From Curvularia sp. ZM96 (Eukaryota; Ascomycota; Dothideomycetes; Pleosporales; Pleosporaceae): a stretch of DNA of 64,000 nt. Numbering within the stretch: the first letter of the stretch is position 1; the number at the start of each line of letters is the position of its first letter. The DNA is taken from assembly GCA_022457065.1 (NCBI GenBank), contig JAJGBQ010000001.1, positions 7,502,001 to 7,566,000 of the forward strand, given 5' to 3'. The notes below the pieces were generated by a model. The model worked only from the letters and a program-made list of their open reading frames with translations. It was not told the DNA's origin and did no database searches. Positions 1 through 10,386 of the stretch are shown one piece after another. The position numbers and the translations under genes were made by a program.

Positions 1-420
1 CCAATCTTCTGGATGCAATTAGCAAGGAACTCGCCCTCTTCAACTTCTTCTGCTGTCTCTTTTTGTGTTTTTACACACACCTCGTTCGCTCACTAACCTA
101 ATAGTACTAATTCTGCAAAGGTGTGTGTGAAGCACCCTCGCCGCCTTGGCATAACGTTGGGCCTGCCTCGATCAACCACTAACATGACACTACCAGGCTC
201 TGTCCACTACAACTTGCTCCCTTCACTTGCGCACTCAACAAGACCTGGGACCACAGACCCTACTTTATATCAACTAATACCTGTCTCTACATCTGTTGCC
301 CTTTCCGGCTGCCACTCTCTAATCCAGCTCACTTGAAGCTATCCACTCACTCAATCCGAACACGTCTATCCCGGAGAACTGACGACCACCACCCCGACAC
401 ACCTCGACAACATCTTCACA
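1..420 (+). promoter_or_regulatory. 5' leader/promoter of the G1 cyclin with a short upstream ORF
   Basis: This stretch is pyrimidine-rich and leads directly into the cyclin start codon. It holds an upstream ATG at 184-186 that opens a 50-codon frame ending at 334-336, well before the cyclin ATG at 421. If the transcript starts upstream of 184, this is an upstream ORF. Yeast CLN3, another G1 cyclin, is translationally restrained by a uORF, so the arrangement may matter. No TATA box is evident. The transcription start cannot be read from the sequence. Confidence 0.4.
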
Positions 421-1644
421 ATGGCGTACCAACAGCAACACCAGCAATCTCGCTACGGCCAATGCGACTCGTACTTTGTCGAGTCACATGATGATGGTAT
501 CTACGCCATGCGCGCCGAGGCCAGAGAAAGGCACCGAGCAGTCTCCAAGATGCAACAACGGGCCATCGCCGAAGAGCTCTCCAGGCTCACAGCTGATGAG
601 TACCAAGAGGACATCATGCAGCACATGATGCACATGGAATCACAAACCCTCCCTGACGTCAACTCCATTGACATCCAGACCGAGATCCAATGGTTCATGC
701 GCCCATACCTGCTTGACTTCTTGGTCGAAGCCCACGCTGCATTCCAACTCCTCCCCGAGACTCTGTTCCTGGCCGTCAACCTTCTCGACCGTTACTGCTC
801 CCGCCGTGTTGTCTACAAGCGTCACTACCAGCTCGTCGGATGTGCTGCCCTCCTCATTGCTGCTAAGTACGGCGACAAGAAAGATCGCGTACCTACCGTC
901 CGGGAGCTCAAGTCCATGTGCTGCTCGCTGTACGACGACGAGATGTTCACTCAGATGGAGTGGCATGTGCTGCAGACCCTCAACTGGATGATTGGCCACA
1001 CCACCGTCGATGCGTTCCTTCAAATTGCTCTATCCGAAGCCCCCTATGACGCCGAGGTTGAGCACATGACGCTTTACATCGCCGAGATTGCCCTCTTCCA
1101 CAAGGAGTTTGTCTCCACACGCCCATCCGTCCTTGCACGATCGGCTCTGGCCCTTGCGAGATGTATCCTTTCGCGACCACAAGCAAGGAACACCGACTGG
1201 TCTGGTGCCTACGACCCACAGACGGTGATTGGCCTGTCCAACCACCTGTACCAGCCATCCCCTGTCCTCTCTCGCAAGTACGCTTCCATGCACCTATCAG
1301 CTGTGTCTGCTACCGTCGACGAGTTCCTGCAGCGTCAAGCGCAAATTGCACGCCGTCAAGCGGCTCCCCCGACACCCCCACCCACAGTAGTCATCGACGA
1401 GCCCAAGCCTGCCTCCGAGACTTTTGGTCCTCAGACACCTAACAAGAACCCATACGCTTCGGTCATGCAGAACGGATGCCCGACCCCGCCCATCACACCT
1501 GAAGGCGAGCAATTCACGTATGGACATGTTGTCAAGTCCCAGCCTGCCTCCCTGTATCCCACCACGCCTACATCGGAGCATGCGGCACCCCAGCACCAGG
1601 GACAATACTTCCACAATCAGTATCTCCACCCTCAGCACATGTAA
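421..1644 (+). CDS. cln1: G1/S-specific cyclin (Cln/Puc1 type)
   Basis: A single-exon gene of 407 residues. Residues about 45-190 form the cyclin N box: a segment with QTEIQWFMRPYLLDFLVEAH, then LFLAVNLLDRYCSRR and a helix with GCAALLIAAKYGDKK. A C-terminal cyclin fold follows to about residue 300. The last 100 residues are low-complexity, rich in Pro, Gln and TP motifs (TPPP, QTPNK, PTPPITPEG), as expected for a phosphorylated, unstable G1 cyclin tail. Cyclins of this class activate the main cell-cycle kinase at Start. The ATG at 421 begins the only long frame, and the cyclin box lies close behind it. The exact subfamily (Cln versus Pcl) rests on the cyclin-box wording and is an inference. 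Confidence 0.92.
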   Translation: MAYQQQHQQSRYGQCDSYFVESHDDGIYAMRAEARERHRAVSKMQQRAIAEELSRLTADEYQEDIMQHMMHMESQTLPDVNSIDIQTEIQWFMRPYLLDFLVEAHAAFQLLPETLFLAVNLLDRYCSRRVVYKRHYQLVGCAALLIAAKYGDKKDRVPTVRELKSMCCSLYDDEMFTQMEWHVLQTLNWMIGHTTVDAFLQIALSEAPYDAEVEHMTLYIAEIALFHKEFVSTRPSVLARSALALARCILSRPQARNTDWSGAYDPQTVIGLSNHLYQPSPVLSRKYASMHLSAVSATVDEFLQRQAQIARRQAAPPTPPPTVVIDEPKPASETFGPQTPNKNPYASVMQNGCPTPPITPEGEQFTYGHVVKSQPASLYPTTPTSEHAAPQHQGQYFHNQYLHPQHM

Positions 1645-2577
1645 ACAATCACTTGCGCTAGCCAAAGGCTGTACATTTTCACCGTCAAAACAACTTCCAC
1701 TGTCCTGGGCTGTCTCGACACGGTCCAAGACAGTCACGTTGTACCAAAAACACTCGTACATGTGCATCATTGCATGGTAATCCCTTCTAGCATCTCCAAG
1801 CGTCTGTCCTTCTGCGATATCAAAGAACGTCCCTTTTCTGTTTCGAGCATTTCTTTTGTTAAGTCCGCCCAAAAAAACTGCACTCTTGTTCGCTGTTTGG
1901 CCTACTTGCTTTGGGCAGTAGCTCGGTTTGCGGAGCCTAGGTCAAGTCGAATGCCCTTCTTCTTGGACATCGTGTCCATCTAATATCGGTCTTTCGGCTT
2001 GCACCCACGGCTCCAGGGGAGGAAAAACGACTGGAGGGTGAAATTGGAATACAAGCAAGCAAGCACAATCAGGCTCACTCGCAAATGTTGTTTGCTTTAG
2101 CGAGCAGAGATACCCTTCTTTTTTCTTCAATTCCAATCTTCTTTCGGACTCCCTTTTTTTGTTCCATGGGTGTCCAATCTTGTCTTTTTTTTTTCCTCTT
2201 TGGTGGTATGGTGAGGAGTGTGTGTGCGAGTGTGACATGCTACAGGCATAGTTCCTGTCTAGATTGTACTCGACAGCGAGGCTGGAGGCGCTACGAACAT
2301 CAAATAGCTATAGAAACGGTCGCCCTTCGCACCTTCGTTTTCCTTGAAATGCGTCCTTGTATTGCGTGTATCCATGTTTATGTGTTTCAGCTTGTGAGGA
2401 CCCCCAGCAATCCAGCTTGGGCGAGTGGATGCTCGACATCATGCGACGCCGGCCACATCCACTTGGCGCGAGTTTCACAGCAGTAAGCAATGCGAGTTGA
2501 GGTCTTTAAGACTATCCTGCTCTGCTCGTGGAGTAAGAGTAGTAAAGCCCTTTTCTATCAAACTACTGCGACGAAGC
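1645..2577. other. Intergenic, cyclin 3' region
   Basis: This is the cyclin 3' untranslated region followed by the upstream region of the small gene at 2578. Homopolymer T runs occur near 2150-2200. Short open frames are present but none has coding character or recognisable similarity. No RNA gene was seen. Confidence 0.6.
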
Positions 2578-3011
2578 ATGCCTCTAGTGAGTCCTAGGAG
2601 GCGCCCTGCAATGGCCCTATCACTCGTTCCTAACCGCTCAAGATCTCCCTCACCACCACCAACCCACCCCCAGGCGGGTACCAAATCTTCTCGCCTTACA
2701 AAGACGACGACACAGCCTTTGCCCACAACACCCTGTGCCCCCGCTACGCCGAGGCTGACCCTTCGTCCGCACCACCCTCCCCCGCCTCCATCGAGTCCCT
2801 CGAAATCTACGATAGCATCCCCTGGCGAAAAGATTACATATCCCTAGACGCAAGGCGAAGGGCCAGGAACAATACGCCCTGGGCAAGATGGGGGCGGAAT
2901 AAACTTCGCTCCCTGCTGCTGCTTTTGCTGCTGCTGATGGTGATGCTGGTCCTTGCGGTGGGCGGCACGCTTGGCGTTTATCTGGCTGTGAGGAGGGGAA
3001 AAGGAAGGTGA
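2578..3011 (+). CDS. Candidate small single-pass membrane protein (two exons)
   Basis: Inferred from splicing. The ATG at 2578 is followed after three codons by a strong donor (GTGAGT, 2587). A CTAAC branch point lies near 2629-2634 and an AAG acceptor ends at 2642, giving a 56-nt intron. Exon 2 (2643-3011) then reads in the same phase to a TGA. The 125-residue product has a polar, acidic N-terminal half (YQIFSPYKDDDTAFAHN), an Arg-rich stretch at about residues 79-94, and one hydrophobic helix at about 96-118 (LLLLLLLLMVMLVLAVGG). It ends in a short basic tail (RRGKGR). There is no signal peptide, so an N-cytosolic tail-anchored or signal-anchored topology is likely. I do not recognise a family. 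Exon 1 is very short and the AAG acceptor is the weak point. Confidence 0.5.
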
Positions 3012-3117
3012 TATGATACTAGAACAAGGGGCAAGTTGGACATGAGTGTGCTGGACTTGTTGTCGTGCATGCAGGAACACGGCCAGCAAGGACCTCCGTG
3101 GGGCAGGTTTAACATTG

Positions 3118-3162
3118 TGACTGGAGAGAAGAGGAGGATTGCGTATGCCTTCTCTCCAGTCA
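3118..3162 (+). repeat. Perfect 14-bp hairpin
   Basis: TGACTGGAGAGAAG at 3118-3131 is exactly complementary to CTTCTCTCCAGTCA at 3149-3162, with a 17-nt loop. It lies about 106 nt after the stop of the candidate membrane-protein gene, so it could sit in that gene's 3' untranslated region. Its function is unknown. Confidence 0.6.
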
Positions 3163-4192
3163 TGAGTTTCGCATCCCGTCTCTGCTCACGAGATCTCCAG
3201 CTTGCATACAGGGCTATCCCCTCCCTCCCTTTACTCAGCCCTACTCCTCGCAAATCTTCTAAGGCGGGAGACGCGTGAGCACCACTCGTTTTCTCCCTTC
3301 TTAAACCGGGCCAAAGTATCATTCATGGCTGACAGTTTGGTTGGGGGCTGACAAGACTAGTAGGGGCTGGGGCTTTCAAGGGTGCTTCCTTGTCATGTTG
3401 GATGGGGTGTGGTGTCATCCGAGTACCCGGGACCCCTAGCCTCCCCCCTTGCCTTATTTGTTTCCGCGGCACTAGGTATGCTATTGGAGTGGTGATAATG
3501 AAAGGTGTGTTTCACGCCGCGGGGCGAGGGAAGGCAAAAAGGAAGGGCTGTGGTTGAGATGGACGGTGGGTTGTTTAAAGGGGAGGGGTAAAGGGTTGCT
3601 TTTGTACAAATGTCATGTCGCTCGGGAGATATCGAAGTAAGAGATTAGCGCCTGTAGATCGAACTTTGCCCATGTTGGTTGGGATTAATAGATGAGGCTG
3701 TTGGAAAAGTGGTGCGATTGCTACTGTCGCTCCGCGCATATGGGCCTAATGCGTTGTTTAGCTGTGCGTGCGTGTCAGGATGATCCTTCCTCGCTTTCTT
3801 TTCTTCTTCTCGGCATCCTCGCCATGACTAGGAGGATTTTTCTTTTAGGCACTGCAGTGCGGTGCGGACTAGTTTGTTTTGAAACCCGAGTCAATAGTAC
3901 GATCATCCACACGACGGTTGAGATCCGCGGTGGTCCTAGTGCGAGTATTATTCCGTGTGCATGACTGACTGGTTGACTGATTGATGATTTTCTCCCTACT
4001 CTTTTGGCATCTTAATATGAAGGTAATGCTCGATGTGACCAACTATGAGGTTCGTTAGTCACAATCACGTGAACTGCTCCTTATCGGACCTATCAAGGCG
4101 ATAACCAGAAGTACCATCTACATACACCACAAGCCCAACAAACCACTATTCCAACCCAAAAAAGATGCCCGCATATGCTCGTGATCTAAATA
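3163..4192. other. Intergenic, no gene seen
   Basis: About 1 kb between the hairpin and the MFS transporter start. The short open frames here have no coding look. The final 100 bases are A/C-rich and probably form the transporter's leader. Confidence 0.6.
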
Positions 4193-6040
4193 ATGTCTGA
4201 ACCTGACATTCGCAAACCACCCCGCACACGGGCAATACAACCCCTAGTTCTCCTCCTTATCCTCATCCACCTCTCCACAGTCCTCTACACCCTCCCGCTA
4301 AATCGCGTAATCGAGCTGCGCTTATGTCAAGAACACTATTCGCTCCATGATCCATCTGCCGTGCGCCCAGATGGCTCGGTACCAGAGGCGCTGTGTAAGA
4401 TTAATGACGTGCAGCGGCGGCTGGCGTGGCTGCAGGGCATTATGGAGACGACGTTGGTGGTCTGTGGTAGGTATTTTGTTTTGCTTTTCTCTTTTTTTTT
4501 TGTGAATTTCTTTTGTGGAGAAGGTGGAGAGAGGATGGAGGGGAGAAGTGGCTGATGACAACTTGTGTGCAGATTTCTTGGTCACGATACCATTTGCCTT
4601 CGTAGCGGAGAGGTGGGGAGTTAGAGCTGTGCTTTGGTGCAATGTGCTGCCGAGGATAGGTATGAGTGTTTGGGCTACTGTGGTAGGTATGTGTGTTTAT
4701 CGTCGTCTTCCGTTATTTCTTATGCTTTTGGGGTTTCTAAATTTTGTGTTAGGTAATTTTCCACATGTCCTTCCCACCAAGGCAATTATCGCGGGCCCGT
4801 TTCTCAATGTCCTCGGTGGAGAGTGTGTTTTCCAATCGACAATATTCACGCTTACTTCGGCCCTGGCTGGTGAATATGTACAGCGGTAAGAACCATCCCG
4901 TCACTTTTTGAGTGGAGTAAACGAGACTGATCTTATAGAGCATCCTACTTTTCTTACGTCAGCTCAACATCCTACGTCGTTTCTTTCCTAGGACCAACTC
5001 TAGCTGCATTTACCATGAGCAAGAGTCTTTGGCTACCGTTCTGGATTAACATATGTCTCTTGTTGTGTGCGATCCCTACTGTCGGATCGCTTCCGCACGT
5101 TGCAAAACTACCCACTGTGTACACGCAACCAGAAAGTGATCCCCGAGAAACCAACGAAGAGGCTGGGCCTTTGCTCCCAGGTACAAATGCTGGTTTATAC
5201 AGACACAGCAATGAATTTGAAGTGCACCCTAGCATCGCACAGAGTATCATACACGCGATGCGTAGGATACGGCGTTTAGTTACAGGACGCAGGAAGTTCC
5301 AGGTACTTCTCTGCTCATTCTTCCTCACGGCACTTGCAAGCTCAGATACGAAACTTCTTGTGCAGTACATTTCTAAGCGATATGAATGGACGTTCGCCCA
5401 GGTAGGTGCCCTCACAATGGAACAGAAATGTTCAAGTTACTCACCTAATTTCACTTTTTAGGCAGGCTATATGCTTTCTGCAAAAGCAATAGTGAATTTT
5501 ACTTTGTTGGCTATCGTGGTGCCTCGCATCATTCGTACCTCAATGTCGTCAAGAACCATACATGGCTCTGAAGTGCGCCTTAATATTCTAGGCGCAGAGA
5601 TCAGCATTGCAATTTCTGTGATTGGTGTGTTGTGTGTGGCATTGGCTTCTAAGTTCTGGATGTTGCTTGCTGGTAAGTCCAACAATGATGTTAAAATGGA
5701 AGCATGCTAACGTTCCCAGCTCTGATCATATACGCCCTTGGCTCAGCGCTTCCAGTCTTCACCATGTCGCTGGTGAAGTCGTCGCTCATTGCACTAGCAC
5801 ACTCGGACGTCCAAGACTTCAGCATAGTAATGCTAACCAAGACACTGGGATCCTTAGTTGGAGCTCCTTTGATGACTGTTCTCTGGGTACAAGCCATCAA
5901 GCTTGGAGGTATCGGTGTCGGTTTGCCATATTTTGTGTCAGCAGTAAGTAACTACGCTAAACAAGTAGACAACATACTAATCCGTTACAAAGTGTATATA
6001 TCTTATTGCGGCATGGGTCACTGCACGCTTGCGAAATTGA
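4193..6040 (+). CDS. Major facilitator superfamily transporter, seven exons
   Basis: Exons: 4193-4466, 4573-4686, 4753-4885, 4939-5401, 5462-5672, 5720-5943 and 5993-6040. All introns are GT-AG and phase-consistent, and the six introns run 47-106 nt. The 488-residue product is an integral membrane protein. A first helix (LVLLLILIHLSTVLYTLPLN) is followed by a large loop. FLVTIPFAFVAERWG fits helix 2 and the degenerate loop-2/3 signature, and NVLGGECVFQSTIFTLTSALAGEYVQR fits the helix 4-5 region. A long cytosolic central loop (about residues 235-285) precedes the second half. This matches a poorly characterised fungal MFS group whose substrates are unknown. The gene ends 40 bp from the tail of the next gene on the opposite strand, so their 3' untranslated regions must overlap. 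Confidence 0.9.
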
Positions 6041-6080
6041 GAAGACATACTTGGTCGAAATTGAAAGATATATACGTGTG

Positions 6081-9000
6081 CTAACCCGCCTTATCAGCCT
6101 GATTAGACACTACGTGAATCAAAACAGCGCCCAACGCTATGATGTATGCACTGACACCAAAAGCTCCCTGAATATCAAAATGATACCGCGACCAAAGGAT
6201 GCCAAAGAGCAGGCTAGCAGTGACGAGAATAACAAGAATGACTAACGCGATGACATCGCGGTCCCAGCCCTCCTGATAGTAGACACCCCATCCCTCTGCG
6301 GGCTTCCCAATCTGCCCTTGGAGTTCACCGCACGTACGCTTTGGCAGCTGGTCTAAGATCCAAGTGTCCTTTTCGTGCACATCTGTAGGACAAGTGATCA
6401 GGCTCGACAGATACTCAGGTGGAATTGGCGGATACGTTGCAGGTGGACCAGGAATGCAGCGATATTCTGCTCCAGGCGAAGGCTCAACTTTGGGCGCAGG
6501 TGGTATGCACTCACACAGCATCGATGCCGAAGACGCCGCAACACAACACCGTTCATGATAGCGTATACTTACGCTACCACCAATGGGAAGCCAAAACTTA
6601 ACAAACCAAAGCCCTGTGATGGTCTTCAGTGAAACCAAATGAAGGATGCTGCCGCGATGACGCATGTACTGTCTTCGCAAGAAGCATAAAAGAGTTCGAT
6701 CTGTGGTAACGCCCTCGATGCGGTCTTGATTGAGGCATATGCGAACCCTATTGCGATGCATACAGGCCATAAGATGTATTATTTCCTGATGAGGCTGGTT
6801 GTTCGGGGCAGAGGAAGCATTTGAATGGCATTGTGTATTATGTTGTGGGAGGCTTGCCTGTGGCTGAGTAGGTCTGCTTAGTGCCGCCCTAATCTTTCTC
6901 CAAGCATTCTGTGTCCATTGCCCAGGACGCGGAACGATGTATTGCTGGCCGCTGCTTTGCTGATTGTAGGAAGATACATGCACTTTGGTTCCAGACGTAC
7001 GTTGCATGTGGCCTGTAAGCTCGAATATACCGCCTGCGTAGAGCTCTAAAATGTCGCTGTATAGACGATCGCCGCAATTCTGCTATTGTTAGTGTTCTTT
7101 GAATATTTGAAGGAGATTAATAGAATCGTAGTACATACACATCGCCATCGAAGACGGGTCATTCCAGGTTTCAGCGGTGGTTCTAGCTGGCCTAGAGCAA
7201 CAAAGATGCCGTCTGTCGCCAACATGAATGCATCGGCAAAGAGAAACATCATGGCATTAGCAGTGTTCGTCATGCTCGTATGTCGTAACAGGCCATCAAT
7301 TGTTTGCGTAACATCTTTGACCCAATTTTCCCAGGTTAAGGACCTTGCCTGTGTAGCTGACAATGCAAGACACTGTCGCACTGCATCCTTTGCTGGTAGT
7401 TTTTTGTTCTCCATGATACTCGTATCTGCTGTTTGCGTCGATTTTCCCGTTACAAAGACTTGCACCTGCGTGTGCAGATTTTGGAACGCTTCGCTCTTGA
7501 CCAGAAATTCGCGGAAAACTTCGAGATCCTCAAAAGCCTCCTCATTCACTGGATATGCCCCAGAACTCTCATCTTCTTCTTCATCGGAGCTCTCATATTT
7601 GTGCTTATCATCTGAAACTGAATGAGTCACTTGAGCTTTTTGTAGCTTCTCAACAATGGAGTCTGCTAGGAGACCAGACTTCTTCATTACAAGTCGAGAA
7701 GTCAGAAACTCGAGTCTCTCTTTGGCTTCATTTTCCAGTTGTTTTGAGTATGCCTTGAAGATTCGACGCAAGTTCCTTCGCAGCCGGTCTGGTCCAATAT
7801 ACGGGTTATTCATCGCATTTTTGTACAATGACAACAATGAAGCATCCTCCTGGAGGACTGAGAGCAGCACCTTAGTGGCTGATGCGATTTGCACAGCGGA
7901 GTAACCGCTGCTTCGAGATAGACCAGTCGCTGAGGATGCTAGAGACCCTACAGAAAATACTGAAGCTACTGAAGAAGCACATGACGGCGAAGCCGGAATT
8001 GTTTCTGGATAGTATCGGTCTATGTCATCGTCCCCATCTTCGACTAAATTCGTATCTAAGATACTCGTTCGCTCGATGTTGCTCGTTTCGCGGAAATTTT
8101 TTGAGGTGTATGTACTAATAAGTCTTGATGGGTTTCTAGCTGCCCAATCAAGGTGCTCGCTGATAACATCGGCATCGTTGTTTGGGTATGGGCTGAAGGA
8201 CTTTTCTACGATTGGGTATACGACCCTATGAGGTATGTCTGTCGTAGGCGTTACTACTCCTTACTTTGTGTTTACAAAAAGGTTTGTAGATGAGGATGAT
8301 GCTTACCAAATGAACGAGAACGTTTCAAGGGGTTGATACCGGAATCGGGGCTGGTAGACAGATCATCGATATGGTGATAGTTCCGCATGTATCTCATAAG
8401 GTAGTCTTTGTGTTTAAACCCGTTAGTTTCCCAGTACTTCCTACAGTGTTTGCAAAGGCAGAGTCTAGCGTGTTCTTGGTGGTCCCTCTCGTGTTGCCGG
8501 TACGAGTCCGAACGAGAGAACTTCTTGTCAGGTGGAGAAATAGGAGACGGATCAAACTGGCTCTCTGAGCGCCTGAGTGAAGCCCTACGGTCGGCGGTAT
8601 ATGTGTCAGGATCGAGTGTCTTGTGTTCCGTATGTGGTTCGATTTCCATTTCATTGTCAGAATCGGCATCAAAAGGTAGGGCTTGTACGTCTGCTCTCTG
8701 CGCAATATCCGGTCGATTTGTATCCATGTGCCGAACGAGAACCGCATCACCTTGAGTAGGCCGTGCTTGGGACTTGGGTTCATGACGTTCCCTTCGATCT
8801 TTAGGTTCGATTTCGGGCTTGTGAGGATGATTGGTCATTAGACGCTGCCCATCTTTCTGCTCGTCTTTACTCTCCTCATCTTCTATCATTGACATGCTTC
8901 TCTTCTCCGATGAACTTTCGGCATCTTCTGTAGATTGGACGTCTTTTTTACTTCCACTTTGTGCTGCATCAGGTGTCTGTTTCGGATATACTGTGGACCT

Positions 9001-9222
9001 GTGACTTTGAGAGTGAGGAACCAGTGAGCATTGAGTCCTACCCACAAATCTGATATAACCCTCGTTAAAATCATAACTTCCCCCATCATAAGGTTTTAAG
9101 CCATTAGTCCTCTCAATCAGGCATGCATGACATCTCTTCTGGTTACATCCTGTGCATACGTTTTGCCAAATGCCCATGGGCTCTCCATTGCATGTACAGC
9201 AAAACCAAAATTCCACATCCAT
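6081..9222 (-). CDS. Large ascomycete-specific protein: Cys-rich N terminus, C-terminal membrane helices
   Basis: Exons on the minus strand: 9222-8307, 8238-7139 and 7082-6081, giving 1005 residues. Intron 1 (68 nt) has GTAAGC and CAG ends; intron 2 (56 nt) has GTATGT, a CACTAAC branch point and an ambiguous TAG/CAG acceptor that adds or drops one Gln. The N terminus is a Cys cluster (Cys8, 9, 11, 23, 26, 31, 34) resembling a zinc ribbon. A second Cys/His cluster at about residues 260-290 (CLCKHCRKYW) follows a long charged, disordered stretch. A Ser-rich linker leads to a helical block (VLLSVLQEDASLLSLYKNA). The C-terminal third holds YLSSLITCPTDVHEKDTWIL, EGWGVYYQEGWDRD and two membrane helices. 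From memory this layout recurs as an uncharacterised family across Pezizomycotina. A further ATG at 9294 would add 24 residues; I prefer 9222 because the Cys cluster follows at once. Confidence 0.83.
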
Positions 9223-10386
9223 TAGTAAATGGAGATTCGAGGAATAATAAAATATGATCGGACAAAGTTCTGCGTGAGAAGGTACTAAACACATCCGCGG
9301 GGAGACCTCGAGAAAGGCTTTCCTCAGCCTGATATTTAATCAGGTTATGTGTCCGGTGTGCTCTTGTATTGATAGGCGCGAGGCACAGCCCCGCCATGCC
9401 ACCTCTAGACAGTAGGGCTAAATCAGCCTTGTAGCTAGGAGCTGCATATGCATGTTGTGATACGCTGTCAATGACAAAGGTAAGCGAGTCTCATGGGCTG
9501 TGCATACTGCAGCCTTTGGAGCGGTAGCCTGATGGCACCCAAGACCCAGGCATGCGAAGCGCTTATTGAGCATAGTTTTCCAGGAATGTGATGGCACAGT
9601 GACGAGAATGCAGTACCTAGCTCCTGCAAGAAGAAATACAATGGCTGTTGCAGGAAGAAAATCAGTCGTAAGTAACCATTGTCCTATAAAAGACCCTCGT
9701 GCCAACCAAACGTCGCCTCCACATCTTACCAGCATCTTTCTAGTGACCCTCAAACGAAATGTACCATAGAACTACTGTAAGCCCTGAGCTTCGCCTGCCT
9801 ACATTCCCCGCGGGAGATGTTTTTGTAGCGATGACAAGTTTAAACGACAATATACAACGTTATCATCTCTCCAACACCATCACAAAAGGAAGTTGTAACC
9901 CCACACAACCACTTCAATCAAATCACTTTTCCTCTGCAATATAGCAACGATTAGACATTTTCAACCCCACATGCTAAGCTACTTGGGCTACCTACAATGG
10001 CTGGGTATACCCATAACCCTCAAAACCCCCTACTATTCTACGCCCCATATATACAACATCCGCCCACTTGACTCTGTGCCTCGCCAATAAAAAGAAAAAT
10101 GCTAAAAAGCGAAAACTATGCAACTAATATGTAAGCCCCATCGCACACAAGCCCATCTCTCTATAACAAGTACTATAACTTCGTAGAATTCGTTTAGGTA
10201 TGGGGGTAAATGAATGAACGACCGCTTTTACTTTGCTTCTGAAAGGACTGAGAAAAGAATAATCAATAAACATCAGAAAGAATGCTGCGGTGCTTTAGAT
10301 GCTAAACTGTGTAAACAAAAAGTAAGTATAGATGGTTAAAAAGAAAAGACTGTATTGTAATCAAGAAAGTTAAGTAATCATTGTCG
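9223..10386. other. Intergenic; TATA-like box and a 61-codon ORF of doubtful value
   Basis: About 1.16 kb between two minus-strand genes. A CCTATAAAAG motif near 9681 precedes a pyrimidine-rich stretch and an ATG at 9759. That ATG opens a 61-codon frame ending at 9944, with no recognisable domain. A GTAAGC donor lies right after its sixth codon, so a spliced small gene is possible. The stretch from 9950 to 10386 is A-rich and probably 3' flank of the next gene. Confidence 0.35.

Noticed and set aside
6510..6572. Possible 63-nt in-frame intron (GTAAGT) in the orphan protein's last exon
   Set aside because: The spliced-out residues (IRYHERCC, SMLCEC) look like conserved family sequence, and no clear branch point is present.
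9759..9944. 61-codon ORF downstream of a TATA-like box
   Set aside because: No domain or conservation evidence; recorded only in the spacer entry.
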